A DNA stretch of 64,000 bases, taken from Trichostrongylus colubriformis. Its lineage: Eukaryota > Nematoda > Chromadorea > Rhabditida > Trichostrongylidae. Below the pieces are notes generated by a model. That model worked only from the letters and a program-made list of their open reading frames with translations, did no database searches and was not told the DNA's origin. The stretch is taken from positions 24,381,274 to 24,445,273 of the forward strand of contig OZ022257.1 in NCBI GenBank assembly GCA_963978905.1, in the 5' to 3' direction. The position numbers were made by a program, and so were the translations under genes. Shown piece by piece: positions 22,320-35,606 of the stretch. How positions within the stretch are numbered: position 1 is the stretch's first letter; every line of letters begins with the position of its first letter.

Positions 22320-25300
22320 ACATATACTGACACTATCGCAGCAAACCTTCGAATGAAGAAGGAGAAATGAACTGATTGTCGAATTCCTTGTCGTTTCCCC
22401 TCGGTGGTCTCCATCTTGGCTTAGTTAGCTGTACTCGTCTATCTTCTGACCACCCAAGCTGTGGACAACACTATGCAAGGAGCCGGTTTATCTGTCTACT
22501 AAACATATGTCCAGAAGGAGTACAATTACAGATACAGAATACCATGCACATTATCTGACGCCCAAACCCGAAGATCGGCAACCGGCGAGACGCTTCTCCT
22601 CCTTACTGTCGATTCCAATCTCCGCCTCATCAATATGCAATCCTGATATCGTGGCGATCCATTAGGTCGGTGCTTACATAATTAATGCGACTTGTTATTG
22701 TTACGTTTTTCTGAAGTGGAAATTGATGTTTTGACGGCTAATAAATGGGAAGCAGCCCTTGAGCGATGGCGAAAACGCTCCCACATATTCAATTAAACAC
22801 GTTTTGCTGAATTTTACTATTTTACTTATGCACTAACCCAACAGAATCCTCAAGCGTTATGAAGGAGCTGCATGATGATTAATCCCCTGGTTAATATTGA
22901 TCCTCCTGAGAAATGCCTTGACTCCCACAATAATTTGTTTTTTGGCCTCTTATCTTATTATAAGATCGCACAAAATCTTTCGAGGGTTTTGAAAAATTGT
23001 TTCAAGATACCATTGCGGTGATGAGAGAATTAGAAGTGGGAAGTCATGCTCTCCGTAAACGAAGGGCTCAGAAGAGATGATCTGTGGCGAAACTCGCACA
23101 GAGAAAGCATGTCAGAGATGCCATTGAGTTGCCATCACACTGCCTTGCACTTACTGTAGGAGTTTCTGTGAGAGCAGGGCAAAGTTTGCTGTTGGTTAGC
23201 ATAGTTTCTTACCACCTCCATCTAGCCCTAAGCGGCCAGTGATGCAGAGGGCGCGAAAGGGAAGGAGTGAGATGGAGGGTTTTCGGGTTCCCATTTCTGG
23301 GGGTTTGACCTTCTCATTCCATTCCTTTCTCTGTTGTTGCACTGATCTCCTCGACATTCATAATACACCATGATTCCACAATATGTCAAACTTACCATAA
23401 AAGCTATCTAGGCGTTTTTCTTTATAAGAGTCAGAGTGTGAAGCAGTGCTTGAATACATGTGACCTGGCGAATATATTCTGGAAACAAACTGCGTATGAT
23501 ATGACTTCAGGAAAATTCCAAGACATATTGAATTCCGGTGGGATCTCCTATGGAAGACCAAATCAAGCCTTCCATAATTGGCTAAGTTGGTGATTGGCTG
23601 GCTCTCCCTTATTTTTGTCCGCCTTCAGTTGCCTTTTGTTGTTTTTATACCCAGGCTGTGTTAGTCGAAGCCGTTTCGTGTAAACTACATATGTATGCGA
23701 CTCAAATAAACAGAAAACAAAATAGATAAACAGCAATAAAGCATTCCAGGGATAGGTTGAGTTGGTCATTGTCGGAGGGAGTCGATAAGACGGATGGGAA
23801 TGTCGGTGTCATTTGCTCAAGATGTTCGATTTGAAAATCATGAAGTGAGGGAGCGGGTTACATTTCAAAAGGTGTGAAGGTCGTAGTTCCAGTTTTTTTC
23901 CTCACTGAAAGAAGAAAGCCACGGGAAGATTCTATCAAACATCTACTGCCATTCTGTGCATACGCAAGTTATATTCGAACATCTTCGTAGGCCCTTGAAA
24001 GGAGAAATGTGTGGCTCATCAGAAGACGCAGGAGGATGCTGCATTCTACAGTGTCCCCAGAATGTTTCTTATCTGCACGTCAAGTATTCTGTGCACATGT
24101 TATTCGCAACACAACACCTGTTATGACTGATAGTGAGAGGGCACAGCTGTTGTTGTTAATATGACACCACTAGGGCTTTCCAGTGACGTTTGCTGTTCAT
24201 CGAGTTGCTAAAGCCTTTAAAACCTCTAGGCAAAGATGTACTGAGCCGATGCACTGATCTGATTCACGTAAAGACCCTGAAGACAATTTGGAAGCTACTA
24301 CAAATTTGAGGTAAGAGGATGCGACGGATATTTCTCACGATAAATCGCCTTTAAAGCACCGCGAAGGGGGGGGGGGGGAACGATACATATTCGACTGCTG
24401 CTTATGCTGTCCCTTGCAGAGAACATTCGAACTCACAAAAGAATATGTAGCGAAAATCACGTTGAAAGAACGCGCCGTTGGGGCGCTATTGCGATTCTAG
24501 CGCGCTTCACCTCAGACTGCACGCGTCAATGACCGAGTTGCCTGCTGGCGCCAGGCCCAGAGGGCCAACGCCACTGGCATTTGATGTCGCGTCGCACTAT
24601 CTGATTTCATTCAAGACGATGTTAAACAAATAAAACAGTTCACAGCAACAAACAAGTGAAATAATGAAGGAAGGAACAAGCGAAAGAGTGAGAAAAAAGG
24701 GCGTTTTGTGATATAAAAGATCCAATGAATTCATACTCGACGACTTGGCGCTGCATCGTGTGTGGTGTGCAACTAACGAGCTGCAAGCCACCGTGAGCCC
24801 ACATCGTAAACCCATCGCCCCCTCCTGGTGTCTTTAAACCGTCTTCATACATTGGTATCGCGGCAGGACGTGGTTGCGTATAAAGGCAGCGAGACAGTGC
24901 GGCAGGGGCGAAGGTGCACAGACGACGCCGCTACACCTTCTCGCCGACACCGCAGAGTATAAAGGCGGGGTAAGGTACACCTCGCGATAAACTGTGTGCG
25001 TTATCCCATTCTCGGATGAGAGGATAAAGCAATGTTTTCTCACCAGTAAATGGAAAAAGTGAGGAAACCCGGAAACACCAAAGATAGGGCCCCTGGCCTT
25101 TGTTTTAAAGGTTTCTACCTTGTCCATCTTTTATTCGCCAGTAGACCTCCTTTGATACATCATGTAACATCATGCTCAGTGCCAGGCATGGCGTGTTTCT
25201 TGTATGCATCCAGTCTCGATAGAGCTGATTTAGCTCGGTGATGACCAACCATAGCCCCGCATTATGGGTTTATCGTGAATACCAATGCACAAGTATCATA

Positions 25301-28300
25301 GGCTTTGAAGAGGTGAGCGGACTAATCTGACTATCGCGACTGGTAACTATTGTTACGCGTACTTTCTCAAGTATCATCTCTCCATTTTCGCTTTCAGTGA
25401 TGTATTCCACTCCCTCGTTCCGATTAAATTCAAGTCCGCCATTTCATTATGAGGCAGCGTTCAAAGTGATAGAATCTGCGATTTTTTTCACATACCCGTA
25501 GTGAAATAATATCTTTAGCGCAACATATTTACTAGACCTCTCCCCTCCCCCACATACTCTACTGCTGTCATCATTACGCGCTTACGCAGTGTGCAGGAAT
25601 CTCGTTGGACTAGTTTAACTTAATCATCATGGGAGCCTGATGCATGACGCGATCCGCAACGAAACAGGTCAACGCCAATAGCCCTTTTGTTGGTCCGCTC
25701 ACACCGAAACCACGCTCAGAGACACCCCCGAAATTCACCGATTAACCGTGGAAAGCGATATCTATCAACGGGTACCACCGTGGATGGACACTCCAGAGAC
25801 AATGGGATGAAAACGAAAAATTAGCTGATATGGACTTCTTTAATAACTTACTACGATTGCAAGTATGTAATCTGGTGTTAGCGGTCACTATGCGGCCCGG
25901 AAAAACGTTTGTATTAATTGAAAATATGGATAAAATCCTCATGCATGGCGTATCCCACACAAAAGCTCACCGACGCTTCTCGCCCTCCCCCTAGGCCTTC
26001 GAGGACGAATTTCAGTAACACTGAATCGATTTCTCGGAAGAATGGTGGAAAGATCTCGCAAATTCAATGAAAGAAAGTTTCCTCAACTGGCTTTCCTCAA
26101 GGTTTCTTCTTTTATTCCGAAGATATGGCATGGCTCAGGTAGTCATTCGAAAGGGGCAACCTCACAGACCCCAGCTCACCGAAGCGCACTCATATGGTAG
26201 AGTTTGAAGGAAGTCATGACCATTTGAAGTGAAACACTTTGAAATTTTCCTCATCTAATCCTCAACTGGAAACCCATATCGAGAAGTACGCAACCATTAG
26301 GGAAAGCCAGCGGCCAGTAGATAGGTCTAAAGGAGTTATTAGGAAAACAGTTTACAGCTGTTTGAAAGATGGGCCCTACGTAAAGTTTGAAGTATTCAAA
26401 AGTGTCCAAATTTAGTATGGAGAAGATACTGCGCTCCATCGTGATCGCCGCATCGCAGCCGTAGTAGCTACCCGCGATCAGATGGGGCGCTGTAGAACGT
26501 GATACATGGCTCCTATAAAGCTTTTCTTTTGACTTCTGACTTTGCTATTCTTATTTTTCATCCTTTATCTCTACCCCATGACTTGCATGACAATTAGGCC
26601 TTCTCCTTTTTCATTAGTGGACCAGCTCATACCAGTGGTCGGCAACGCTTTCGTTCCGGAATATAAATATTGGAATTGTTGGGTTCTTAGACGGTTTTGT
26701 TTTGGAATGTGATACTGGGTGTTGTTAGGATCTTATTTCTGTCTTTTGTCAGGAGTTTGGTTTGGCCTCAGTGTTTTTTTACCATAGGCTTCTACTTTCC
26801 CTGGTGGGACGCACTGGCTTGGTAGAAACCACAGAAGAAGGGATCCTGAAAAAAAGGAGGTCGTATCGAGGCCCCCTTTTTTTGGGAGGGGGGTCGTATT
26901 TTTCGAAAAATTTCCTCAGCTGGTCGCTTGACCCTGGGGGGGGGGGGGTGAAAGTTTTTCTCCTCGCGTTTGTCCGCATGTATGTGTCCTCTTACACGGA
27001 TAGCATCCAGGACCTTGGGTGATCGCCAAAACAAACTTCACACAGCGAAGTTGTTCATACACACTAAGTCACCATTGCGTTAGGCCATACATGTTCATGT
27101 ACTTCAATTGCTCACAAAAAAAAATTTGGGCTGTCCCCCCTGAGGCACATTGTGCTTATTGAGAAAAATCTAATATAACATCCAGACACCACCTATGACA
27201 CGAATGTTCTGTCTATAGTTGCGAAATTCCAAAGTGCTTAAATTTAAGTTTTTTCTTTCTTCAATGAGTTCTTCTAGAATATCATAACTTCCTAAAATTA
27301 AAATTCCGCTCCCCTTGTCTACTGCTGCCATCATACCATCCTTGCTTTTACTGTGCAGAAATTTTGTAAGAAGGAATTCGGTGAGAAAACAGTTGAATAG
27401 CTTATTTATCATTGCGCATAAAGCGCCGTATTTTCGAGTCGTACCTGTTCAAAAATGTGGGATCCCGCCAAAAACCAGGGTTGTCCGCACTCCGTCCCCC
27501 CAAGGTACATTGCGTTCATTTTTACTTAGGGCAGTGCACTAACTAAGGTAACTTGTCACTCGGCAGGAATCGAGGCTGGTGAGGGTGATCATATTACAAG
27601 GGACAGCCTTTGGGTACACTCTGCGAGCGACTGGCACCAGGGGTCGCGCCGGCCATTTGTGGCCTGGGTATTCCTACCAGCCTCAGTGGAAAGCACGTGC
27701 GATCGGTGTGCCCTTTAGATGAACGCAGCGTATTGATCGTCGTTGTTCGCACAACACTGGGCATTCGTTGCTCGAATCTCATTGCGGGATTCAGTCGGGC
27801 TGTGGACGCTCTGAAATCCTGGCTCTTCACCCATTATTCATGAGTTGAAGCCGTAAATTGCGAGGTTTACCTACCAATCAATCGCACTATTTTGGCGTGT
27901 AATATATAGTGTTGAGTGTGGATAACTGCAGGCCACGCATATTACGTCTTATGTTTAGCTTGTTTTTCATTGCTGGTTTCTCTCGCCTCCTCTCCTAAGT
28001 CTATTTCCTCTCCTTCCATTCCATTCATATGAAAGTAAAGTGCAGTCTGCCGGCGCAAGTCATGTAAATTACAACTACCAACTTTCAGTGTTGCGTGGTG
28101 AGAATGATATAAACCCGTGCCACAGAAACGAAAATTCAGGACGTTAGAGCCATGTCATAGTAATCCTGACGTGAAATAAAATGTGTTCGTCCGCAACCCT
28201 CTGCGGGCCACTTTACATCTGGCAATTTTCTATCATCGTCCATAAATCATTTAAAAATATATGACCTTGAGTATACAAGTTGACCATTACAGAACGGTTT

Positions 28301-28490
28301 CGAGTAAGACAGCTCGACAATGAGTGCCCCTCCCCTCGAAATACAATAGCATCAAGATCACTAAGAGCACACGAATCATATCAAAACGACCTCTTGAGAT
28401 GGGGGTATCATTCGTGCTCTTGTCGCTCTCCTAATACCGCCCCTCAGTCATCAATTTATATACTCAAATGTATATCTTTACCTAAGCTCT
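22320..28490. other. No supported gene
   Basis: About 6 kb without an exon chain. It holds a weak R2 repeat at 23237-23300, a 13-base G run at 24366, another at 26936, and a pair of related short segments near 27130 and 27475 sharing GGGCTGTCC-like words. Open frames up to about 100 codons are isolated and unrecognised. Confidence 0.45.
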
Positions 28491-28494
28491 AAAT

Positions 28495-28645
28495 GTTGAA
28501 GGTAGGGGCTCTCCCAAAGTGAGGCTTAGGCAAAAATAGGGGCCAATGGGTATGGAGGGCCACTTCCGTGTGGTCGGCGTCCGGCGTTAATTTTGCCAAT
28601 GATTTTTGCTTTAACCTTGGTTGAAGGGAACCTCATCCGCTCGGC
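28495..28645 (+). repeat. Interspersed repeat family R3
   Basis: Carries the family landmark GGTCGGCGTCCGGCGTTAAT; related copies lie near 30555-30690, 33625-33720, 34370-34605 and 38095-38325. Confidence 0.55.
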
Positions 28646-28689
28646 AAGAAGCAGCAACTGGATTTCATAGTGACTTTTATTTTGAAACG

Positions 28690-28990
28690 CTGCTTACCAC
28701 GGTGGCACACTGGTGACGCGCTCTGTTTCTAAAACGCTCAAACCAACCACACCACAGCATGACGATTGTGGCGAGAGCCACGAATTCGAATTTTGGCATA
28801 GTACAGAACTATGCATGATGAACATAACGAAAGCTCACTAATTCAAATTCAGATTTCGCATAGTGTCAAACTATGCCCATTCGAATATGAATTCGTGGGC
28901 TTTCGCCACAATCACCATACTGCAGGGTGGTTAGGGCGAGTTTTGTACAAGGGAGCGCGTCACTATGGTGCCGCCGTGGCGGGCGGCGGG
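28690..28990. mobile_element. PIF/Harbinger-type MITE, diverged copy
   Basis: The centre is a long inverted repeat around GTGGCGAGAGCCACGAATTC and its complement, closely related to the centre of 35975-36434. The outer ends are GC-rich and diverged; the target duplication is not clear, so edges are approximate. Confidence 0.6.
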
Positions 28991-29109
28991 TACTTAATCT
29001 TAACGCCGTCGCCGCCAATGCTGGCGTCAAATCGTCGCTGTCGCCGCCGGTGGAAAAGACGCAACTTACGTTCTATACTCAGTGGTAGCGTGTCGCGCGT
29101 CATTGCTCA

Positions 29110-31900
29110 CAAACACGTAAGGGCATGACAAAATAGCCAGGAGGATGTGAATTGGCTTAGGCGTGGGGAGTGAAAAGAAGCTCTGGGTGTGTCATTTTTC
29201 ATCAAGAAACCGTTTTTGCGAATTTAAAATGTTCCACCCACGTCTAAGCTCCTTCCCATCCCTAGGCTTAGGCTGTAATCCATATATCTCTCCTTCTACA
29301 TAAAAAAGCATATGCCATCATCTGCTGTTGGAACGAAAGTCATGGTAGCGTTCTTTACATAGAACGTGAAGTCGCGTATCCCCTCCCCCCCCCCCCCCCC
29401 CCGAACCACATTGACCCCAGGTTTCTGGCCATTGACCTGGTCGCCACAAATGCAGCCATTTCACCAGACATCGTTTTGCGCGGAACGGAACGGAACGCAC
29501 GTTCGGTTTAAAAGCACGCGTTTGTTGCTATTATGAAAGCGTTATAATGAAATGAGCGTATGGGTCGAGGTGGACCTGCAATTTCACTGCTGCAGTGTGC
29601 TCACCTATTAATCAGAAAGCCATACGGAGAAAACAGATGAGGTGTGGTAGAATAGAGATTCAATACCCAAAGTAATGCTTTACACGGGTTCGAGTGAATA
29701 AGCAACATATTACTGTTCAGTTTTTTTTTACACTGAGTTTTATGTAGGCGGGTATCATGTTGTGTTCTAAATCTTTGTAGCACCAAAGTACATTTGTTCA
29801 GACGCTTTCTCGCTCTGGCTTCGACGTAAAACATTTTAGTGTTGCCCCGTACACCGTCTGTGTGGGAGCCATGTTTCTTCGCGCTCTCATTCTGTTTCAT
29901 TCGTACTCAATTCCGCCTTCATTTCCTCTCGGAGCAGACACATTTCCGTTGCTCGAGTGGATGCATTGACCTTTCGAGCATTCCATGACAGCCAGCTGAT
30001 CAATGACGTGACAGTCTTTCATTTCTGAGGTTCTTTCATATCTTCATACAATTCTATTGCCAGTTTGGTTGACATTTTCCTGCATGTGTTTTTTCCTCTC
30101 GTTATAGTAATGACCCTTTATTGAAGGCCGTTCTTATCATTCCTCTCTTCTTGATGCATTGCCTTACTGCATTGACTGGGTACAGTGAGCTAACTTCAGC
30201 ATTGATTACTGCATTGATTGGGTACAGTGAGCTAACTTTAGCATGAACAACGGCCACAGTAGTCCTCGGGCTTGAGCGCTGCGTTCAGTAAGTTTTTTCT
30301 TTCCTAGACACCATTGGCCCAAAAATAACTAGAAAGAGGGTGATCGATGGGGATTACCTCGAGGAATTCAAGGGAAGAATATGATCTTTTCCTTGATATT
30401 TAAAATACCATTTCCCATGGGAATTCCTCAGTTGACCCTGACCCGGACATTTTTTTGCGCGTGCGATCGATACTCAATCTACTTTTTCTACACTGGAATG
30501 AAATCACCGATAATACCGGCAACCTACCAATTTCAACATTTTTCGTGGTGCTAATGTACATAGTTGAAGGGATGAGGGTCACCCTTCTGTGATCGGCGTC
30601 CGGCGCTAATATCGTTTGAGCCTTTTGCCCAAGCTTTGGTTGAGGTGCGAACTCCTTCCGCCTTCTTCGAAGAATATGCTCTCGAGTATGCATCAGATTA
30701 GAGACGAGAGCTGGCACCTTTTTCGGTGACTATTCACGAAGTTAAATTGTAACATGCTACTACACGAATTGCAAATGCTTAAAGGCATATTCCAGGATTA
30801 CCTTGAGTGGGCTAAAGCGCTCAACTATGAAACCAGAGATACTGAGGAATGCGCTGACAAAGAAAAGTTCCCGAAAAGGGCAAAAATAAGGCCTCCTGAC
30901 ATCTGGCCCTGGACGAGATTACCGCGTGAAAACGAGCCTTTGAATCAGTTCTCGCTGGCTGGTATCAGAATGAACTCTAGGATATCACCTGTTTCCTCAT
31001 GTCAACGTCTCCTTTACTAATGGCATCTCTTCCTTATCTTACGTTATCACACAATTCATAGCCCTCATTTGCCACGTTGTTGCCATCATTGCCACCGTCA
31101 TTGCCAACAAACACGTCTGAGATGGGCGCGCCCGAGCTCCAGGGTGCGGCTGAGCTGGCTTCAAGAGCTCCGCGCGTTGCGATGACTCATCATCGCAGCG
31201 CGTTATGTGCACATCCTCCCTGCCTGTTTGGAGAACTGTTAGGTCATGTGAAAGGGTTGCAATGTTTTTCTAATCCTGGAATATGCCTTTAAAGACACCA
31301 GAAGGAGGTAATTTTGGCCTACGGTAGAACAGACGTAGTGTGGACGAGTTCAAGTGGCCGCCATTGCACAAACTCCCCAATTTAACGCCGTGGCATGGTG
31401 CCAAGAGAAGTGTTTCTTTTATAAATTTGCTTTTCCCTTTTACTTTTCCCTTTATTCTTTCTTACACTGTTTCTAGATGTACTTACATGAATGCTAATGT
31501 AGTGGGAATGGCCACTCCACTGCGCTGGGAATCAGGTGCTACAACTAATGTTGGACCGCGGCCCGTCTCCTACAGCGGGCAACTCGGAAAGTCAGTGCGA
31601 TGGTGCGAATGAGGCGGGAATACACACCGCAGCGATGCACTTTTGAATTCGGGTTTTTTCACCGATTATCGCTTCTAACCTTCTGCGTTCGTTACAAAAT
31701 GCTCATTTCTTTGTATTTTTCTCTTGTTTCGGACCCCTTCCGGTTCCTTTAATGGCACTCGCCACGACGTGCGGGAGCAGCAACACTGTCCGCACTCTCG
31801 CTCAGGCCTAAGTCGTGGCCTGCGAAATTGCGGTCTGCAGGATCGTGATTCTACGAATTGCAGTTGCGCATTCCATCTACTTCCCACCTGCTACTTTTCC
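29110..31900. other. No supported gene; repeats only
   Basis: Contains a partial hAT-type MITE interior near 29200-29310, an 18-base C run at 29385-29402, a two-unit tandem repeat at 30171-30246 and an R3 copy near 30555-30690. A self-complementary CGCGTTGCGATGA motif lies near 31170. Confidence 0.45.
30171..30246. repeat. Two-copy tandem repeat, about 37 bp
   Basis: Two adjacent units share TGGGTACAGTGAGCTAACTT with two or three changes between them. Confidence 0.85.
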
Positions 31901-31917
31901 CCATCCATGCTCTCTTA

Positions 31918-32194
31918 GGCCGCTTTCATATTTTGCAGCACCGCCATGGACGACAACTGTCGAGGTACCCGCTGCCGGCAACGCCAACACTGTTGCGACG
32001 CGCACTATTTATAACGATCGATCGAGCCATACTACCATACCATTAGTATGATGATCGTGTAGAGCCCGCGCGAATATGTGGCGACATTTCGCAAAATTAT
32101 GGAAAGATTCGCTCGGGTTTTTCTCACGGTCATCATACTACAGTAGTACCTCGATTGCCGGTGGCAGCACCGGTGCCGTAAAATATGGCCGCCG
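31918..32194. mobile_element. PIF/Harbinger-type MITE
   Basis: It is 277 bp, begins GGCCGCTTTCATATTTTGC, ends with the near-complement, and is flanked by TTA on both sides (31915-31917 and 32195-32197), the three-base target of PIF/Harbinger elements. The centre is self-complementary. Confidence 0.75.
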
Positions 32195-33839
32195 TTAGAC
32201 TGCGATTGTGCGGTATCGCGGCTTTGTAGAATTTCAAGGTCGTACTATCGCCTCGAAACTGAGATGTGACAAGTGTGGTGGTGGCCCATTAAAGCAGCCT
32301 CACTTCTCATAGGGTGTCCGTCTGCGGGCGGTTTCAGTATTGAACGTTCCACACTTGATCTATCCGTCCGTTTTGCATGCAAACTGCAATAGGACTGCAA
32401 AATTTGCAAGGTGTGACTGCGACCTAGCGGAGGTCCATGAGGAGCTCTGATTTCTCACCTATGAACGAATAATTGAAGTTGATTGAAATCGATTCCTTAT
32501 CAAAATTTCCGATGGCCTTTTCATTTTCAAACTACGTTATCGAGTCACCACAATCATACTTTATATGACCATTTTTCATTTCTTGTGAACGATAGTCTTT
32601 TTTCCACCAAAATGTGATTTGCTTTCATTTTACTAGTTTGTTAAAACAGTGAAAGAATCTCGTAAATTAGCTGCTAGTACTTTGAAAATTGTGGTTTGAA
32701 AAGCTTTTTGCAGGGCCTCTTCGAGCTCTGTGACGCAACGTACTGGAGTGAGCAAAAGACGAGGTGTGTTCCAACTTAAATTATATCTTAGTCAGATACG
32801 TCGCTAATAGTGGGTTGATGCGTCTACTTGCACTGCTACCACGTGATTCATTTTGTCGTTTGGGTCTTGGTAAGAAGCGTCAGATCATTGACCGCGTCGA
32901 AGAATGGCGACTCTGCGCTAAGAAATGATATGTTTGCGTCAAAGCGCATTATTTTGAATAGGCGTAAAATAAGAAAGGAGGCTTGGGTAGGCAGGGCTGG
33001 GTTAATCAATGTGTGCCTATAGTATTTGCTGACCCACACAGGGTACATTCTCTTTTCTTCTTTTACGATAATCTTTATGTTCCACTGAGAGTAATCATAT
33101 CGACCAGTCACAAGCTATAGTCGCATCCTCATCTCGAGATTAACGAAATTCGGATTCCATAGACCTCCATGCGCCTCTCTGCCTTTCGCTTGAAACTCTT
33201 GTTCAACGCGATGGTGAGCACTTTTTTACGGCTGGGTGTGCTCAACGAGGATATCATTACCGCCGTTAATGTTTAAATTAGCTCGCAGCGGGGTGGTTGG
33301 CCTGCATTGCCCACAAGACGGATTTGGAAGGCCGGTCAATTATTACCACCGTAACCCTTTTCAAGGACGCAACGTGTCATTTGAAGATCTACATGCGCGG
33401 TCCTCTAAACATGGTGGATCTTCGCTGGCTTTAAACTACATGACCGCAGTTCTGGGAAGCACTTGAACTTTCCTTAGGTGTGAAAAATGGCACAGATCAC
33501 GAATAAAGGCCAACTTAGGTGTCGGCGCCACTTGACGCTGACTCTTTTTTTTTTCTCCAAGTTCTTCAAACTTATGATAAGCGAAGAAAACGGTTGCCAC
33601 TATTGTTTTGGGGCAGAAGTACACTAATCCGCTTACGTAGCATCCGACGCTATTTCTGACTAGGTTTCTGGAGGGAAAGAAACCATTGTAAACTGAAGCT
33701 TAGGCAAAGTGCAGGCGTTATTGTATCAGCACCACGCACTTATGCGCCACCATCTTTTCATATGATACCATCCTACAATCATGTGATTTAAAATCATATG
33801 AATACTTAGGTGTATCAGTCATTATGTATTGTATTGTAC

Positions 33840-33910
33840 CTTGTGTGAGTCCCGTCCGACACCGAAGCTTTTGCCCACTCTGCCTCAGCATCCTAGTAAT
33901 AACTTTCGCA
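33840..33910 (+). repeat. tRNA-derived SINE, 3' part only
   Basis: Shares AGTCCCGTCCGACACCGAAG and the following tail with the copy at 33982-34105. Confidence 0.6.
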
Positions 33911-33981
33911 TCGCGGCCTGCGGCGATATGCTGCTGATAAGCTATGGTAAATATACCATTCAGAAGCTGAGTTGAGGTAAA

Positions 33982-34105
33982 AGGGGTGTCGGCAGTGTAA
34001 TGGATTAGAACATATGTATGCCCGGAAGGCATGAAGTGCAGGTTCGAGTCCCGTCCGGCACCGAAGCTTTTCCCATAACTCAGCATCCTAGTGGTAACTT
34101 AAGTG
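33982..34105 (+). repeat. tRNA-derived SINE, copy 2
   Basis: Box A-like CAGTGTAATGG and box B GGTTCGAGTCC (34041-34051) are spaced as in a tRNA promoter and followed by the shared tail GCTTTTCCCATAACTCAGCA. Confidence 0.72.
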
Positions 34106-34369
34106 TGTATTTTTACGTAAGCCGTGGTTAGAGAGTAGGGGTTCACTCTCAAATAATGCTTAAGGCAAGAGGCATTGACAATAACAGCGTCAGACGCCGA
34201 GCACATATAGCATTTGTGCCCTCCCGCCCCTTTTCCCCTACATTGGCACCGAAGTCTTCACTAACTTGTACAGTTTGATGGGTAAGATGGAACTCAGTGA
34301 GAGAAGACTGCGCAAAAATGGTTGTCTGGCCCACTACATTAGCACCTCAACACTGTGGCCACGCGTCTC

Positions 34370-34605
34370 ATGAATTCGATATAGGTGCTACAGCAGTTGG
34401 GAGGAGTAACTCCACTGCGCTCTGCGTCCAGCACATTGCCTAGGCTTTCACCTAAGGGAATTAGCTGATGGGAAAAGCTCTTCCTTCCCTCAATAAGGTT
34501 TAGGTAAAATTCACGCTATAAGTAGGGACTGTAGGATGTCATCAAGTGAGATACGACAGCAAGCAAGTGAGTGCCCCATTAGTACCATGATTCATAACGA
34601 AGACG
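34370..34605 (+). repeat. Interspersed repeat family R3
   Basis: Aligns by eye with 38095-38325: both hold CCACTG(C/T)GCTC, CCTAGG and GGTTTAGGTAAAA in the same order and end with a CCCCA...TTAGTACCAT or similar tail. Confidence 0.6.
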
Positions 34606-34627
34606 TACAGTAGCGGTCAAAAATATA

Positions 34628-35306
34628 TTAGGTAGTCTAAAAAGTCTTCTCGTATTTTTAAATACCGCTTTTCCCCTCAAAACTGCTTTCCACAAAATTT
34701 CTTCTGTACATATATATATGAAGTACAAGTCCACACGCATCTATAGGTATTGTTGTCTTCCATCTCCCGGGTAACCCTTTTCGGCAAAATAAAAATATCA
34801 AAAGTCACTTCATTTTCAATTCCAATTTTTTTCTTTGAATGGCGTTAGACAGGGAAAGGAAAAGGTGATAATTCGATGGAGCAAGATCAGGGCTATAAGG
34901 CAGCAATTTTTATCCAAGCTCGAGAATTTTTTAAAAGAAAAAATTCAAAAAAATTTTTACCACTAGTGAAAAAATGACTCGCCAAAAAATTCTCGAGCTT
35001 GGATAAAAATTGCTGCCCCATCCACCTTATAGTCCTCATCTTGTTCCATCGGATTATCACCTTTTCCTTTCCCTGTCTAACGCCATTCAAAGAAAAATTT
35101 TTTTATAATTTTTGTATTGAAAATGAGGTTAACCGTTGATATGTTTATTTTCCCGAAAAGGGTTATTCGGGAGATGGAAGACAATGATACCTATAGAAGC
35201 GTGTGGACTTGTACTACATGTGTATGTACAGAAGAGATTGCTGGAAAGCAGTTTGGAGGGAAAAAGCGGTATTTGAAAATACGAAAAAACTTTTTAGACT
35301 ACCCAA
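34628..35306. mobile_element. Palindromic mariner-type MITE, copy 2
   Basis: It is 679 bp with inward ends TTAGGTAGTCTAAAAAG and TTGGGTAGTCTAAAAAG, each preceded by TA. The arms mirror each other, with the turn near 34970. The interior shares many words with copy 1 at 1216-1890, such as TGTACATA and GCATCTATAG, so they are one family although the terminal 20 bases have diverged. Confidence 0.88.
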
Positions 35307-35416
35307 TATGTGGTTTTGGCTTTTTGGCCATGATCATGAATCTCGTAACAAAAGGTATCCTCTATCAATCTTGGCCGACACTCATCCATCAAATGCGGGA
35401 AACCAGATGGCACTAA

Positions 35417-35491
35417 GGCCGCGTTCATACTTTGCGCATTGACGGTGGCGCCGCCGGCACCGGCGTCAATGCGCAAAATATGACCGCGGAC
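35417..35491. mobile_element. Very short PIF/Harbinger-type MITE (75 bp)
   Basis: Starts GGCCGCGTTCATACTTTGCG, ends with the complement, and is flanked by TAA on both sides. It is little more than the two terminal repeats of 35975-36434 joined together. Confidence 0.7.
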
Positions 35492-35529
35492 TAAAGGAGT
35501 TAGGGGGGGCAGTTCAAGTGCTGTGCGTC

Positions 35530-35606
35530 GCTAACGCTATGGCCGGAGCGCAGAGAAGTCATAGCGCTAGGCTATGACTTCTCAGCGCTCTAGCCATAGT
35601 GCTAGC
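35530..35606. repeat. Isolated strong hairpin
   Basis: Two 36-base arms, ending TCATAGC before the loop and mirrored after it, pair with about six mismatches across a five-base loop. No terminal-repeat or target-duplication context was found. Confidence 0.7.

Larger units (their letters stand above)
17718..22320 (+). mobile_element. Ty3/gypsy LTR retrotransposon, decayed and without gag
   Basis: Two direct repeats of about 290 bp (17718-18007 and 22029-22320) flank 4.0 kb that encodes, in order, a protease/linker-like region, reverse transcriptase, RNase H and the C-terminal part of integrase, the Ty3/gypsy order. Frames are broken many times. The internal region starts directly in the pol linker, so gag and any primer-binding site are missing. 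Confidence 0.93.

Noticed and set aside
24597..25127. Overlapping frames of 63-97 codons
   Set aside because: No homology recognised, no splice chain, and frames overlap on opposite strands.
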